Of a DNA stretch of 64,000 nt, positions 53,286 to 62,185 are shown piece after piece. Source of the DNA: Bacteroides faecis MAJ27. GTDB lineage: Bacteria > Bacteroidota > Bacteroidia > Bacteroidales > Bacteroidaceae. The stretch is from the NCBI RefSeq assembly GCF_900106755.1, contig NZ_FNNN01000009.1:124001-188000 (forward strand), given 5' to 3'. The notes under the pieces were generated by a model. That model was not told the DNA's origin, did not search any database, and worked only from the letters and a program-made list of their open reading frames with translations. Positions within the stretch are counted from its first letter, which is position 1. The number at the start of each line of letters is the position of its first letter. The translations under genes and the position numbers were made by a program.

Positions 53286-55328
53286 TTATTCGAGTTTATA
53301 ACTATCTGACTTATTCACATCTCTCAAGCCTCCAATCCCAAAATAAGTTCTAAATTTACCCTTGATAGTAAGTTTCTTCCCTACATTTTCTGGATTATCC
53401 TGCAAATTTACAGCAGTTCGTAAATCTCCCGTTGGCAGATTCACAGCAACACATTTTGTATAATCAGTTTCTCCTTTAGAATCCGCAATTAAAACAACAG
53501 TATTTTTGACATCCTGCCCTGTTCCTCCGAATAATACATCCTCAGCAGAACTAATTGTCGTTATTTTAGTATCATTTTTAATTCCTGCAACAATATATCC
53601 CACAGCATAAGCAATTGGCGTCTCCGATTGCTTACTAATTACATCAGCAACAGAGAAAGGCTTATCTATTGTACCATCAGCGTCTCCTGGATTTGGTTCT
53701 TCTCCACCTTCTCCATACTTAATGTTATCTAACTGATAAGTAGGCATGCCACCAGTTTCAGGTTCAGTTCCCATATATTGAAAACCAATAAAGCCAGTTT
53801 GTCCAACATAGCTACTCAAATTCACTTCAATATCTTTTACCCAAGTATAATTAGTCCCAGATGTAGGAATAGCTTCCATTGCAATTTCATGTCTTGAAAG
53901 CTTGCCATCAACAGACTTCTGCAAGAAATAAATTTTCAAAGAAGGATTAGCAGCCCAATTAGCTCCTGCACAATCAAATGTTAACTTCTTAGAAGCATTT
54001 ACAACAAAAGCGGGAGTTATAAACCAAGATTCTACAGTACTTCCTTTATCTGCTCCTTTCGTATTAGCTCTTATATATTTATCAGAATTATATGCAGCAC
54101 CTTTCCAAGTATATGCATCAGGCATACCCTTATTCACCCAACCAGATAATACATATGTCTGATCCTGCACCATATCCTCAAAATCTACCGTAAAGCTCTC
54201 TTTTACATCTGATACATTCAAATCAAAAGGATCATCTTCACCTGGTATTTCTCCTTCTTGAGCACCTGCCTTAATATTATCCAACCGATAACTTAACGCT
54301 TCAGAAGAGCTAGTACTTGTATATTTAAATCCAACAAATCCTATTTTACCAGATTGAGCACTCAAATCTGCTGTCAATGTTACCCATGTATTATCTGTGG
54401 TTGGCATTCCTGCTACATTGATTGGAGTAGAAACCATTTTGCCATCTACCAACTGAAGAAAATAAACTTCTAACTTAGAGTTAGCAGAAGCCGTCGCATA
54501 ATTATATACAGCACAGTCAAAAGATACTTTCTTATCCTTAACTTGATCTACTTCAAAAGCAGGAGTTGCAAACCAACATTCAAACTTATCACCAGTACCA
54601 CCGTATGAAGTAGCTTGAATATATTTGTCTGTTTTACCCGTCGTTGTATTATTAAAAGTCTTTCCTTGCCAACGTCTACCACCCTCAATTGCAACATTAT
54701 ACCAACCTTCCAACTCATAATCATTATTCGCCAGCAAATCTTCAAAGTCAGCAGAGAAAGTGTTATTCTTCTTAGAATCATCCAAGCCTAATGGATTATC
54801 TTTATCGCCTGGCTCAGGATCACTGCCATCACCAATATCTTTGCCATCAAGAACCGCAGCAGTAGGATTTTTAAGACCTGCTACACCGAAATATTTCGTC
54901 AACTGACCTTTAATTACAACTGCCTTACCCAAATTTGCACCGTTATCTACTAAATTTAGAGCTGCACGAACATCCGTTTGTGATACTAATTGAACAGGAA
55001 TACATTTCTTATAATCAGTCTCATCAGCATCAGCAGCAATCAAAATGTTTGCAGGATTTGTAAAAGGAGGTGCAAATACAGCATCAGTAGAAATACTCTT
55101 ATCATTAATACAACCTACAATATATCCCATTACCCAAGCTTCTGAATTATCCTGTTTTGTCATAGCACTTGCTATGTCATAAGGATTCTCTTTCGTACCA
55201 TCTCCAGTCAAGGCAGGTCCTTCGCCATTCCCGCCCCCTTCAATATCATAAGGAGCAGGAACATCACTACAACTAAATGTGACTAATGTTATAATAGTCA
55301 AGAATAAAGCATTTAGAATCTTTTTCAT
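53286..55328 (-). CDS. Multidomain lipoprotein: two OB-fold-like DUF6359 domains and two choice-of-anchor J domains
   Basis: A 680-residue lipoprotein (lipobox FSC, Cys20). Residues ~45-170 and ~560-680 are related OB-fold-like domains (TKENPYDIASAMTKQ, WVMGYIVGCI, KAVVIKGQLTKYFGVAGLKN; and AYAVGYIVAGIK, KLTIKGKFRTYFGIGGLRDV). Similar folds are found in the secreted nuclease YhcR. Residues ~190-355 and ~375-550 are two choice-of-anchor J jelly rolls (FSADFEDLLANNDYELEGWYN, FTVDFEDMVQDQTYVLSGWVN). The domains look internally duplicated. It could bind nucleic acid at the surface and play the SusD part (inference). Confidence 0.8.
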   Translation of the reverse strand: MKKILNALFLTIITLVTFSCSDVPAPYDIEGGGNGEGPALTGDGTKENPYDIASAMTKQDNSEAWVMGYIVGCINDKSISTDAVFAPPFTNPANILIAADADETDYKKCIPVQLVSQTDVRAALNLVDNGANLGKAVVIKGQLTKYFGVAGLKNPTAAVLDGKDIGDGSDPEPGDKDNPLGLDDSKKNNTFSADFEDLLANNDYELEGWYNVAIEGGRRWQGKTFNNTTTGKTDKYIQATSYGGTGDKFECWFATPAFEVDQVKDKKVSFDCAVYNYATASANSKLEVYFLQLVDGKMVSTPINVAGMPTTDNTWVTLTADLSAQSGKIGFVGFKYTSTSSSEALSYRLDNIKAGAQEGEIPGEDDPFDLNVSDVKESFTVDFEDMVQDQTYVLSGWVNKGMPDAYTWKGAAYNSDKYIRANTKGADKGSTVESWFITPAFVVNASKKLTFDCAGANWAANPSLKIYFLQKSVDGKLSRHEIAMEAIPTSGTNYTWVKDIEVNLSSYVGQTGFIGFQYMGTEPETGGMPTYQLDNIKYGEGGEEPNPGDADGTIDKPFSVADVISKQSETPIAYAVGYIVAGIKNDTKITTISSAEDVLFGGTGQDVKNTVVLIADSKGETDYTKCVAVNLPTGDLRTAVNLQDNPENVGKKLTIKGKFRTYFGIGGLRDVNKSDSYKLE

Positions 55329-55349
55329 AATAGTTGAATATTTATTTTA

Positions 55350-56183
55350 TTAATTATTTCTTTGAATATCGCTATATGTTCTAGCTACAATCTGCCACGT
55401 ACTATTATAGCGGCTCAAAATACCTATCACATTAATTTTTCCTGTAGGCATTACCTCCGTTGAGAAGTTGGCATATGCACTCGTACGGAATGTTAATGTT
55501 GAGTTGTCATCCAACACTAATGTACGGTTCACGCCATTACCGCCATCTTTCAAATCGTCAGGAGCAAAGGTACTAGTACCATCAGCTTCTTTAATTGTTA
55601 CATCTTTGAACCTTACAAGCATAGGCGCTAAATCTTTATCAAGAGTTTTTAATTGTGCACCGGTAAGATCGGTCGGGATGAGTTCGTCATACCATAACTG
55701 AGGCTTATTAAGGAGTCTAACATGATCCAACCATACAGCTAAATCCATACGACCAATAGCTCCTTTGTAAGTAGTACCTATCTGAGCCTGCATACCATAT
55801 CCACCGACATTAAGGTTCTCGCAGTCAATCACTACTTTCTGTCCTACCGGACAATTAGCATAAATACCTGTTGAGTTAATACCTACAACAATAGCTCCTG
55901 TTTCATCAGCTACAATTAGCTGTTTATAGATATTTCCACTTTCGTCATCACCCACAATTACCCCGGAGATCCGAGTTTCTTCAGTAATTGTCTGGAACTG
56001 ATTGGCTGAAATAATCGAGCTGTATTTTTCTTTCAAATTAGCAATCGTAATTGTCCGTTGCTCATTTATAGTATTATTACCGTAAGCATTCCCCGTCACC
56101 GGTGTATCGAAATCGTCCATACATGACGAAACGCCCAACGTTAGTAACAGCACGGCAGATAAAATTGATGTTATCTTTTTCAT
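55350..56183 (-). CDS. DUF5689 domain lipoprotein
   Basis: A 277-residue lipoprotein (lipobox SSC, Cys21) with a DUF5689 domain (TIANLKEKYSS, ETRISGVIVGDDESGNIYKQL, DCENLNVGGYGMQAQIGTTYKG) and a C-terminal OB-fold-like half ending GKINVIGILSRYNSTWQIVARTYSDI. DUF5689 proteins are commonly found beside TonB receptors and secreted nucleases in Bacteroidetes. Nucleic-acid binding is suggested by the OB-like fold but unproven. It is translated 31 bases after the TonB receptor and 21 bases before the DUF6359 lipoprotein. Confidence 0.85.
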   Translation of the reverse strand: MKKITSILSAVLLLTLGVSSCMDDFDTPVTGNAYGNNTINEQRTITIANLKEKYSSIISANQFQTITEETRISGVIVGDDESGNIYKQLIVADETGAIVVGINSTGIYANCPVGQKVVIDCENLNVGGYGMQAQIGTTYKGAIGRMDLAVWLDHVRLLNKPQLWYDELIPTDLTGAQLKTLDKDLAPMLVRFKDVTIKEADGTSTFAPDDLKDGGNGVNRTLVLDDNSTLTFRTSAYANFSTEVMPTGKINVIGILSRYNSTWQIVARTYSDIQRNN

Positions 56184-56214
56184 ATCATTTTCTTATATTA
56201 ATTTGCCCATTAAT

Positions 56215-58755
56215 TTAGAATCTATATCCAATGTTTAAGAAAGCATTGCAAGCAGGAGCATAATAGTACTTCGAGTTCTTAGAGAATACATATGTACGTG
56301 CTTCTCCATCTTCATAGCTATCATCGCGATTCTGCTCATATCCACCAGTGCGCAAGTTTGTATTATTCAGAATGTTGTTTACACTAAGATTAATACTCAA
56401 GCTCTTACCATTTTTCAAACGGATATACTTACCAATTGATGCGTCAAGCATAAAACCACCATCAAGCTTTTCTTGCCCCGGCACATCATAACCAACCGGA
56501 TTACCGTTTGCATCGACAGCGCCATCTGAATATTTTCCTAATACACTACCCAAACGGCGGTAAGTAGAAAAATCCAAATAAACACGTTGATAATAATTTC
56601 CGGTAACATTAAAGAACCATCCCTTCAAGCTATAATCTAATCCAAGACTATATACTGAAAGCGGAGTACCGTTATCACGAAGTCCCTTACAATAAACACG
56701 GTCAACATTTGATTCACTTTCACTTTCGTATGTACGAACCGCGGTCGGATTATTCATATAACGAGCATCAGACCAAGTAGCAATAGCAGTCAAAGATAAA
56801 TTAGAGATTATTTTAACAGTTGCAGCTGCTTCTACTCCCCAGTTTTCTTTATCAATTCCACTCATAGAAAGATAAGTAAAACGAGCTTCATTATCATTAT
56901 AGAATGCATCCATTTCAACTTGATCATTGAAACGAGTATAATATCCGGTGATACGTCCTGAAACAACAGGAGTATTAAAGCGGTAAGTCAACTCTCCATT
57001 ATAAATCTTCTCAGTTCTCAAGCCATGTGCAAAATCATTCTTGATACGAGGAGCGATGAAAGAGTTATAGGCTAACGGAGCACGGTTTTCATAACCTGCA
57101 TTTAAGATCAATGCATGATTACCATTAATAGAATATGTAAATCCGGCTTTTACCGCACCTTCCAGGAATTTAGCAGTACCACTGCTTCCTAAAGATTTTT
57201 TCGGAGCACGACCATTACGCATCTTACCGTCACGACTGATTTGAGCAGATCCGATCTTTCCTGATACAAAATAATTGAAATGTCCGTCATTATCACCTTG
57301 ATAGCGCGCCCATACATTCTGTTTGTTTACAAAGATATTATAATCGTAACCAAACTTATCACCTTCGCCAATACGTTTGTTAGGGTTATCCAAATCATTC
57401 TGAATAACAGAAGAATTATATCCATAATCGCGAACAGAGAACTTATCAACATCCGTATATAACTCTCCACCAAGCAAATCTTTCATTTTCTTATAGTGCA
57501 TACCTTTGGTAGAATTTACGGCAACACCTACAATATAACTATTATGCTGATCGATAGTATGATTAAAAATTGAACTAAAGTTGAAAGCTAACTGGTCATT
57601 ATGACGTTCTTCCTGATAATACAAAGTCTCTTTGCCTAAAGCATTAGCCTGTTGGTTAGCGAAATACATCTGATCCCAATCAATCTGACGAGTTGACTTA
57701 CTTGTTTTCCAACGTTCTGTCACTTCATTGAACAAAGCCAGTTCATCTTCACTCGGTACAGTCGATTTATCATATACATTGAAAATAGAACTAGGCAGTT
57801 TCTTGTAATAATCAGGGCGAGGGTCCGCAGCATTACCTGACCAACCAAGAGCGCTAGTACCATAATTGCTATATTTAAATCCTGCACTTGTTTTCAATTT
57901 CATATCTTTATTGATATCAAAATCCCAGGAAGCAATAGCAGAAGGTTCGAAAGAGCGTACTACACGCGCATTACGTTTTTCTCCATTCTGATAACCCCAG
58001 TTTGGATTATAATAGTGACTGTTTGCAAGATAATAAGCTTCTTCCGTAGAAGCACCTTGCTGTCCTCTTTCTGTAGGAGCACCCCAAGTAGCTATTGACA
58101 AACTATGCTTATCATTAAATACTTTTTCGGCTGCCAGGAAATAAGAGAAAGCATTATAAAATGTACCTTCAATCACCCCCTCATTTGCCCAACGGTATCC
58201 AACAGAACCTGTAAACGCCCAGCCATTCTTCAATAAGCCTGTAGAATAAGTATACATACCTCTCAGAATATAGCTACGATTACATCCGGAAAGGCTTAAC
58301 TTAGATCCCGCTGCATATTGGCTGGCGCGCATATTAATATTAGTAGCTCCTCCAATCGGACCAAAAGTAAAGTTATTCACTTCAAAAGCACTAATACCTT
58401 CTTTGTTACGCGTAGCGTCATTCAATCCACCGATCATTCCATAGCTGAAACGTCCAGTTTCTACATCATTGAATAATACGCCATTGATATAGGTATCGCT
58501 ATACTGCGAATTATAGCCCCTTACGCGAAATCTCATAGGGCTAAACAAATAGCCGACATTAGAAAGATACACATCATTGTTGGAAGAGACAAAAGCAGAT
58601 ACACTTTGAGCAGCATCATCATCTTCATTCAATTGCGATTCGGTGAATGTGAAAGAAGCATTATCTTCACGTGCATTCTTTTGAACCTTCTGTTGAGCAA
58701 AAAGAGCTGGCGAAAGACAAAATAATGCAATCACTATTCCTAATCTTTGTTTCAT
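56215..58755 (-). CDS. TonB-dependent receptor of the nuclease locus
   Basis: An 846-residue outer-membrane receptor with a signal peptide ending ALFAQQ. It has a short plug-like domain (FRVRGYNSQYSDTYINGVLFND, GFNDATRN-like GGLNDATRNKEGISAF) without the usual carboxypeptidase-like extension, and a barrel ending in FLNIGYRF with terminal Phe. It is first in a leftward operon with DUF5689, DUF6359 and NUC lipoproteins. It is the likely import channel for nuclease products such as oligonucleotides or nucleosides (inference). No SusD gene is present. It faces the EEP-family gene across a 199-base gap. Confidence 0.88.
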   Translation of the reverse strand: MKQRLGIVIALFCLSPALFAQQKVQKNAREDNASFTFTESQLNEDDDAAQSVSAFVSSNNDVYLSNVGYLFSPMRFRVRGYNSQYSDTYINGVLFNDVETGRFSYGMIGGLNDATRNKEGISAFEVNNFTFGPIGGATNINMRASQYAAGSKLSLSGCNRSYILRGMYTYSTGLLKNGWAFTGSVGYRWANEGVIEGTFYNAFSYFLAAEKVFNDKHSLSIATWGAPTERGQQGASTEEAYYLANSHYYNPNWGYQNGEKRNARVVRSFEPSAIASWDFDINKDMKLKTSAGFKYSNYGTSALGWSGNAADPRPDYYKKLPSSIFNVYDKSTVPSEDELALFNEVTERWKTSKSTRQIDWDQMYFANQQANALGKETLYYQEERHNDQLAFNFSSIFNHTIDQHNSYIVGVAVNSTKGMHYKKMKDLLGGELYTDVDKFSVRDYGYNSSVIQNDLDNPNKRIGEGDKFGYDYNIFVNKQNVWARYQGDNDGHFNYFVSGKIGSAQISRDGKMRNGRAPKKSLGSSGTAKFLEGAVKAGFTYSINGNHALILNAGYENRAPLAYNSFIAPRIKNDFAHGLRTEKIYNGELTYRFNTPVVSGRITGYYTRFNDQVEMDAFYNDNEARFTYLSMSGIDKENWGVEAAATVKIISNLSLTAIATWSDARYMNNPTAVRTYESESESNVDRVYCKGLRDNGTPLSVYSLGLDYSLKGWFFNVTGNYYQRVYLDFSTYRRLGSVLGKYSDGAVDANGNPVGYDVPGQEKLDGGFMLDASIGKYIRLKNGKSLSINLSVNNILNNTNLRTGGYEQNRDDSYEDGEARTYVFSKNSKYYYAPACNAFLNIGYRF

Positions 58756-58954
58756 AATTTAAATTATTATTAGTGTTAATTTGTAGCTATAATTTTCACA
58801 GTTATGTTACAAGGCGAGTACAAAACAACAAAAAAAAAGGGATATAACAAGAAAAAACAAAGAAAAAATAGGGTATATCACTTGTTTTTCCGTTTTCTTT
58901 TTAGATATTTGTCAAATCAATGTAATATTCGGAAACCTAATTAAAAGAAAAATA

Positions 58955-59986
58955 ATGAAAAAGTTTTTAATGGTATGGAGCCTGTTACTGTTCATTTCGA
59001 TAACAAGCTATTCACAGGAGAAAAAGTATGCACTTTACAGTGCGGCGTTTTATAATCTTGAGAATCTGTTCGATACAATTCATGATGCGGGTAAAAATGA
59101 CTTCGAATATTTACCTAATGGCAAGAATAAATGGAATGCGATGAAGTATGAAGCAAAGCTGAAAAACATGTCTGAAATACTTAGCCAGCTTTCAACCGAT
59201 AAATTACCCTTAGGTCCAACCATTATCGGGATGTCAGAAGTGGAGAACAGAAGAGTATTGGAAGACTTGCTGAAACAGCCGGCTCTGTCGGATAGAGGTT
59301 ATGAAATTGTGCATTATGAAGGTCCGGACCGACGTGGTGTAGATTGTGCTTTTTTCTACAATCCCAAGTTCTTCCAACTCACAGCCAGTAAACTTGCTCC
59401 ATATATTTACGAAAACAATGATACGACTTATAAAACCCGTGGCTTCCTTATTGCCAGCGGTATCCTTGATGGCGAGAAAGTGCATTTTATCGTGAATCAC
59501 TGGCCTTCACGCGCGGCTGCATCTCCTGCCCGTGAAAGAGCGGGTGAACAAGTTCGCGCCTTAAAAGATTCATTATTAAATGAGGACTCAAATGCAAAGG
59601 TAATCATCATGGGAGATATGAATGATGATCCGATGGATAAGAGTATGGCAGTAGCCTTGGGCGCAAAACGTAAGCCTCAGGACACCAAGCCTCATGATTT
59701 ATATAATCCTTGGTGGGACACATTGAAAAAAGGAACGGGTACTCTTATGTATGATGGTAAATGGAATCTATTTGACCAAATTGTATTCACAGGCAACCTA
59801 TTAGGTAATGACAGAAGTACATTGAAATATTTCAGACATGAGATCTTTAGAAGAGATTTTATGTTTCAGAAAGAAGGAAAGTATAAAGGATACCCTAAAA
59901 GGACACATGCCGGAGGTGTGTGGCTCAATGGGTATAGCGACCATCTACCAACTATCATTTATTTAATCAAGGAACAAAAAGACTAA
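58955..59986 (+). CDS. Endonuclease/exonuclease/phosphatase (EEP) family exported protein
   Basis: A 343-residue exported enzyme with a signal peptide ending SYSQE. The EEP (DNase I-like) fold is shown by FYNLENLFDT, IIGMSEVENRRVLEDL with its metal-binding Glu, HFIVNHWPSR, IIMGDMNDDP and SDHLPTII with the final catalytic Asp-His. It may act as a DNase/RNase or as a phosphatase on nucleotides. Its neighbours (two NUC nucleases and a TonB operon) favour nucleic acid as substrate. It is followed by the second nuclease gene with a 14-base gap. Confidence 0.9.
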   Translation: MKKFLMVWSLLLFISITSYSQEKKYALYSAAFYNLENLFDTIHDAGKNDFEYLPNGKNKWNAMKYEAKLKNMSEILSQLSTDKLPLGPTIIGMSEVENRRVLEDLLKQPALSDRGYEIVHYEGPDRRGVDCAFFYNPKFFQLTASKLAPYIYENNDTTYKTRGFLIASGILDGEKVHFIVNHWPSRAAASPARERAGEQVRALKDSLLNEDSNAKVIIMGDMNDDPMDKSMAVALGAKRKPQDTKPHDLYNPWWDTLKKGTGTLMYDGKWNLFDQIVFTGNLLGNDRSTLKYFRHEIFRRDFMFQKEGKYKGYPKRTHAGGVWLNGYSDHLPTIIYLIKEQKD

Positions 59987-60000
59987 TGAACAGATAACTC

Positions 60001-61161
60001 ATGAAACAAAAATTCATCCAAACCTTACTATTAATCTTGCTCCCTACCCTGTTTACGGCATGCGGTAGTGATAACAACAATGATCCAGCAGACGATATTA
60101 GCGGACTAACCGTTAATACAGACCTTAAAAACAATGAAGTTTCCGCAAAGGGAGGCAGTTTCTTTCTCCAAATAAAGACCGATGGTAAGTGGACCGCCTC
60201 CAGTAAGGATAGTTGGTGTACAATAAATAATAAAGAAGGAAACGGAAATGCCTCTACTATCTGTTCAGTATCCGCTAATGATGGGGATGAACGCTATACT
60301 GTTATTACTGTAACATCCAATGGAAAGAGTGAAAATGTAACTATCACTCAAAAAGAAGGAAATGGTAAAGAGCCTGATCCGGATCCTGATCCATCAGGAT
60401 ATGCAGGAAGGATTGAAATTCCTAAATTATTAGGAGGGAACATGAATCAATTTATCACTCATAGCACCAAACGAAACGGTAAAGATTATCCAACATATAG
60501 TATAGAATATAGTTATGAGTATAAACATTGTTATTGGGTAGCTTATCGTTTTGACAATACAACAGGAGGCAGTGTAGGACGAAATGAGAATTATCAACCT
60601 GATCCCAACATTCCTAAGCAATATCAAACCTACAAAGACGATTATAATTTCAGTGCCAATGGATATACAAGAGGACACTTATGTGCTTCATCCGATAGAC
60701 AATATTCCGTAGAAGCAAATAAACAAACTTTCTACATGTCAAATATAAGTCCACAGTTACAAACAGGATTCAATCAAAGTGGAACTACATGGGATAAAGC
60801 AGAAGGAGTCGTACAAAAATGGGGAAAAATAACTCAAGCAAGCGACACTCTTTATGTCATTAAAGGTGGCACCATAGGTCCTAACAAAATTAAAGGATAC
60901 ATTGATAATGGAATCGCTATACCTAAATATTTCTTTATGGCTGTTCTTTATTGTAGCAATAAGAACTATAAAGCTATAGCCTTTTATCTACCACATGAGA
61001 ATCTCAAAGTTCCACCTTACTCTAGCAAAGAACTTAAAGATTATGTATTGTCAATAGATGAATTAGAAAAAGAAACAGGATTTGATTTTTTCATTAATTT
61101 ACCTGATGATGTAGAGAAGCAAGTTGAAGCTAATTATACATTAAGCGATTGGAGCTGGTAA
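60001..61161 (+). CDS. BACON-domain DNA/RNA non-specific endonuclease, lipoprotein
   Basis: A 386-residue lipoprotein (lipobox TAC, Cys21). Residues ~35-118 are a BACON domain (VSAKGGSFFLQIKTDGKWTA, TVTSNGKSENVTITQKEG), a beta-sandwich usually linked to glycan or mucin contact. A PDPDPDP linker follows, then a NUC nuclease domain from ~135. The motif here is TRGH (His226, GYTRGHLCASSDR) in place of DRGH, with the Asn metal ligand kept (MSNISPQ). It differs from its paralogue at 52341 by the extra BACON domain and that substitution. It is probably a surface nuclease cotranscribed with the EEP gene. Confidence 0.9.
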   Translation: MKQKFIQTLLLILLPTLFTACGSDNNNDPADDISGLTVNTDLKNNEVSAKGGSFFLQIKTDGKWTASSKDSWCTINNKEGNGNASTICSVSANDGDERYTVITVTSNGKSENVTITQKEGNGKEPDPDPDPSGYAGRIEIPKLLGGNMNQFITHSTKRNGKDYPTYSIEYSYEYKHCYWVAYRFDNTTGGSVGRNENYQPDPNIPKQYQTYKDDYNFSANGYTRGHLCASSDRQYSVEANKQTFYMSNISPQLQTGFNQSGTTWDKAEGVVQKWGKITQASDTLYVIKGGTIGPNKIKGYIDNGIAIPKYFFMAVLYCSNKNYKAIAFYLPHENLKVPPYSSKELKDYVLSIDELEKETGFDFFINLPDDVEKQVEANYTLSDWSW

Positions 61162-61190
61162 TATAGATCTAGCATTTTAGAGAGAAAATT

Positions 61191-61228
61191 TAGCTCTATG
61201 TGTTGAATGTCACATAGAGCTATTTTTT
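61191..61228 (+). terminator. Intrinsic terminator after the nuclease gene
   Basis: A perfect 12-bp stem (TAGCTCTATGTG 61191-61202, CACATAGAGCTA 61211-61222), an 8-base loop and TTTTTT. It ends the EEP-nuclease transcript. Confidence 0.85.
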
Positions 61229-61335
61229 AGTTGACAATGCAACTTATCTTCTCACCACAAAGAACAGCACATAAAAGACAGACCTACACTATAAAAGTCT
61301 GTCAAAAAGCAGAACTATAATTCTCGGATAACAAT

Positions 61336-61749
61336 TCAGCACATCCTTCTGCAATAGCCTGCATCATCTCTTTTCCTTTTTTCGAGGAATGCTGTTTCCG
61401 GTATATAACAAAGAGCCCCCACCCCCGATGTTCCAACTATGCTCAGTCGTTGCAAAGGAGTCAGTTCATTGTCATTCACACCCTGTTTCTTAAGCAGCCG
61501 ATGAAGTAAATAACGCCCATACCCATCAGGGAGACTGTCTTCAAAAACACCAAAGTTTCCCCAAAAAGGTTGCGGTTTAGCAATAAACAAATCAGGTTTT
61601 AATGGTAAGTCAAGCGGAGAGATAGAAAATCCGTCAGCCAACCATTCTCTATCATACTGAAATGCGCATAGCCGGTTATCTGGTGTCATGCTGAGAGTTC
61701 CAACACTTCTACTGTGATAGGTAACTATCAGTTTATTTATAAATTTCAT
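61336..61749 (-). CDS. HipA N-terminal domain protein, truncated
   Basis: A 137-residue protein whose first ~115 residues are the HipA N-terminal subdomain (VGTLSMTPDNRLCAFQYDREWL, WGNFGVFEDSLPDGYGRYLLHR, LSIVGTSGVGALCYIPE). The kinase core of HipA (~300 residues) is missing. After YIPETAF the sequence turns into a non-family tail. In another frame the same DNA continues KGKEMMQAIAEGCAELLSEN to a stop at 61302, which suggests a frameshift at the AAAAAA run near 61395. It may be a broken HipA, or a HipS-like subunit whose HipT kinase has been lost. Its start overlaps the HTH gene. Confidence 0.7.
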   Translation of the reverse strand: MKFINKLIVTYHSRSVGTLSMTPDNRLCAFQYDREWLADGFSISPLDLPLKPDLFIAKPQPFWGNFGVFEDSLPDGYGRYLLHRLLKKQGVNDNELTPLQRLSIVGTSGVGALCYIPETAFLEKRKRDDAGYCRRMC

Positions 61750-62053
61750 TACGCCCCTTCTTTCTATTTTTATTCTTATTAATCATCTCCAGCTCTTCCA
61801 TTGTGTTGAATAGCGGTTCGGATAGAAGTTCTTTTATTGCTTTGGAATAACCCAACGCTTTTGCTAACGCCACATAAGAGGCCAATGAGATAGTATGCTT
61901 TTGCTCGAACTTGGCAATAGTAGGCGTCGGAACTCCGCTAAGTTCAGTAAGAGCCTCACGGGAAAATCCTTTCTCAAGCCTTCGTTTCTGCATGTTCTGA
62001 GCGAGAATTGCAAGTAACTCTTCCGTTCTTTCTATATCAAAATTATAAAGCAA
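61733..62053 (-). CDS. HipB-like HTH antitoxin/regulator
   Basis: A 106-residue protein with a Cro/C1-type helix-turn-helix (LAQNMQKRRLEKGFSREALTELSGVPTPTIAKFEQ, residues ~18-52) and a lysine-rich C-terminus. HipB-type proteins bind the HipA kinase and repress their own operon. It overlaps the HipA N-terminal gene by 17 bases. A near-consensus TATCTTTA lies about 60 bases upstream on the minus strand. With the kinase missing it would only be a regulator. Confidence 0.82.
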   Translation of the reverse strand: MLYNFDIERTEELLAILAQNMQKRRLEKGFSREALTELSGVPTPTIAKFEQKHTISLASYVALAKALGYSKAIKELLSEPLFNTMEELEMINKNKNRKKGRNEIYK

Positions 62054-62185
62054 AGCATACCATTGTATTCAATTAGTCCGCTATTCGCACTATTCAGATA
62101 CTATTGTATCTAAATATAAAGATAGCTACTTTCTCAGAGAACAAAATATAATGGAGTATTTTCATATAGCAACCACTATACGAAC

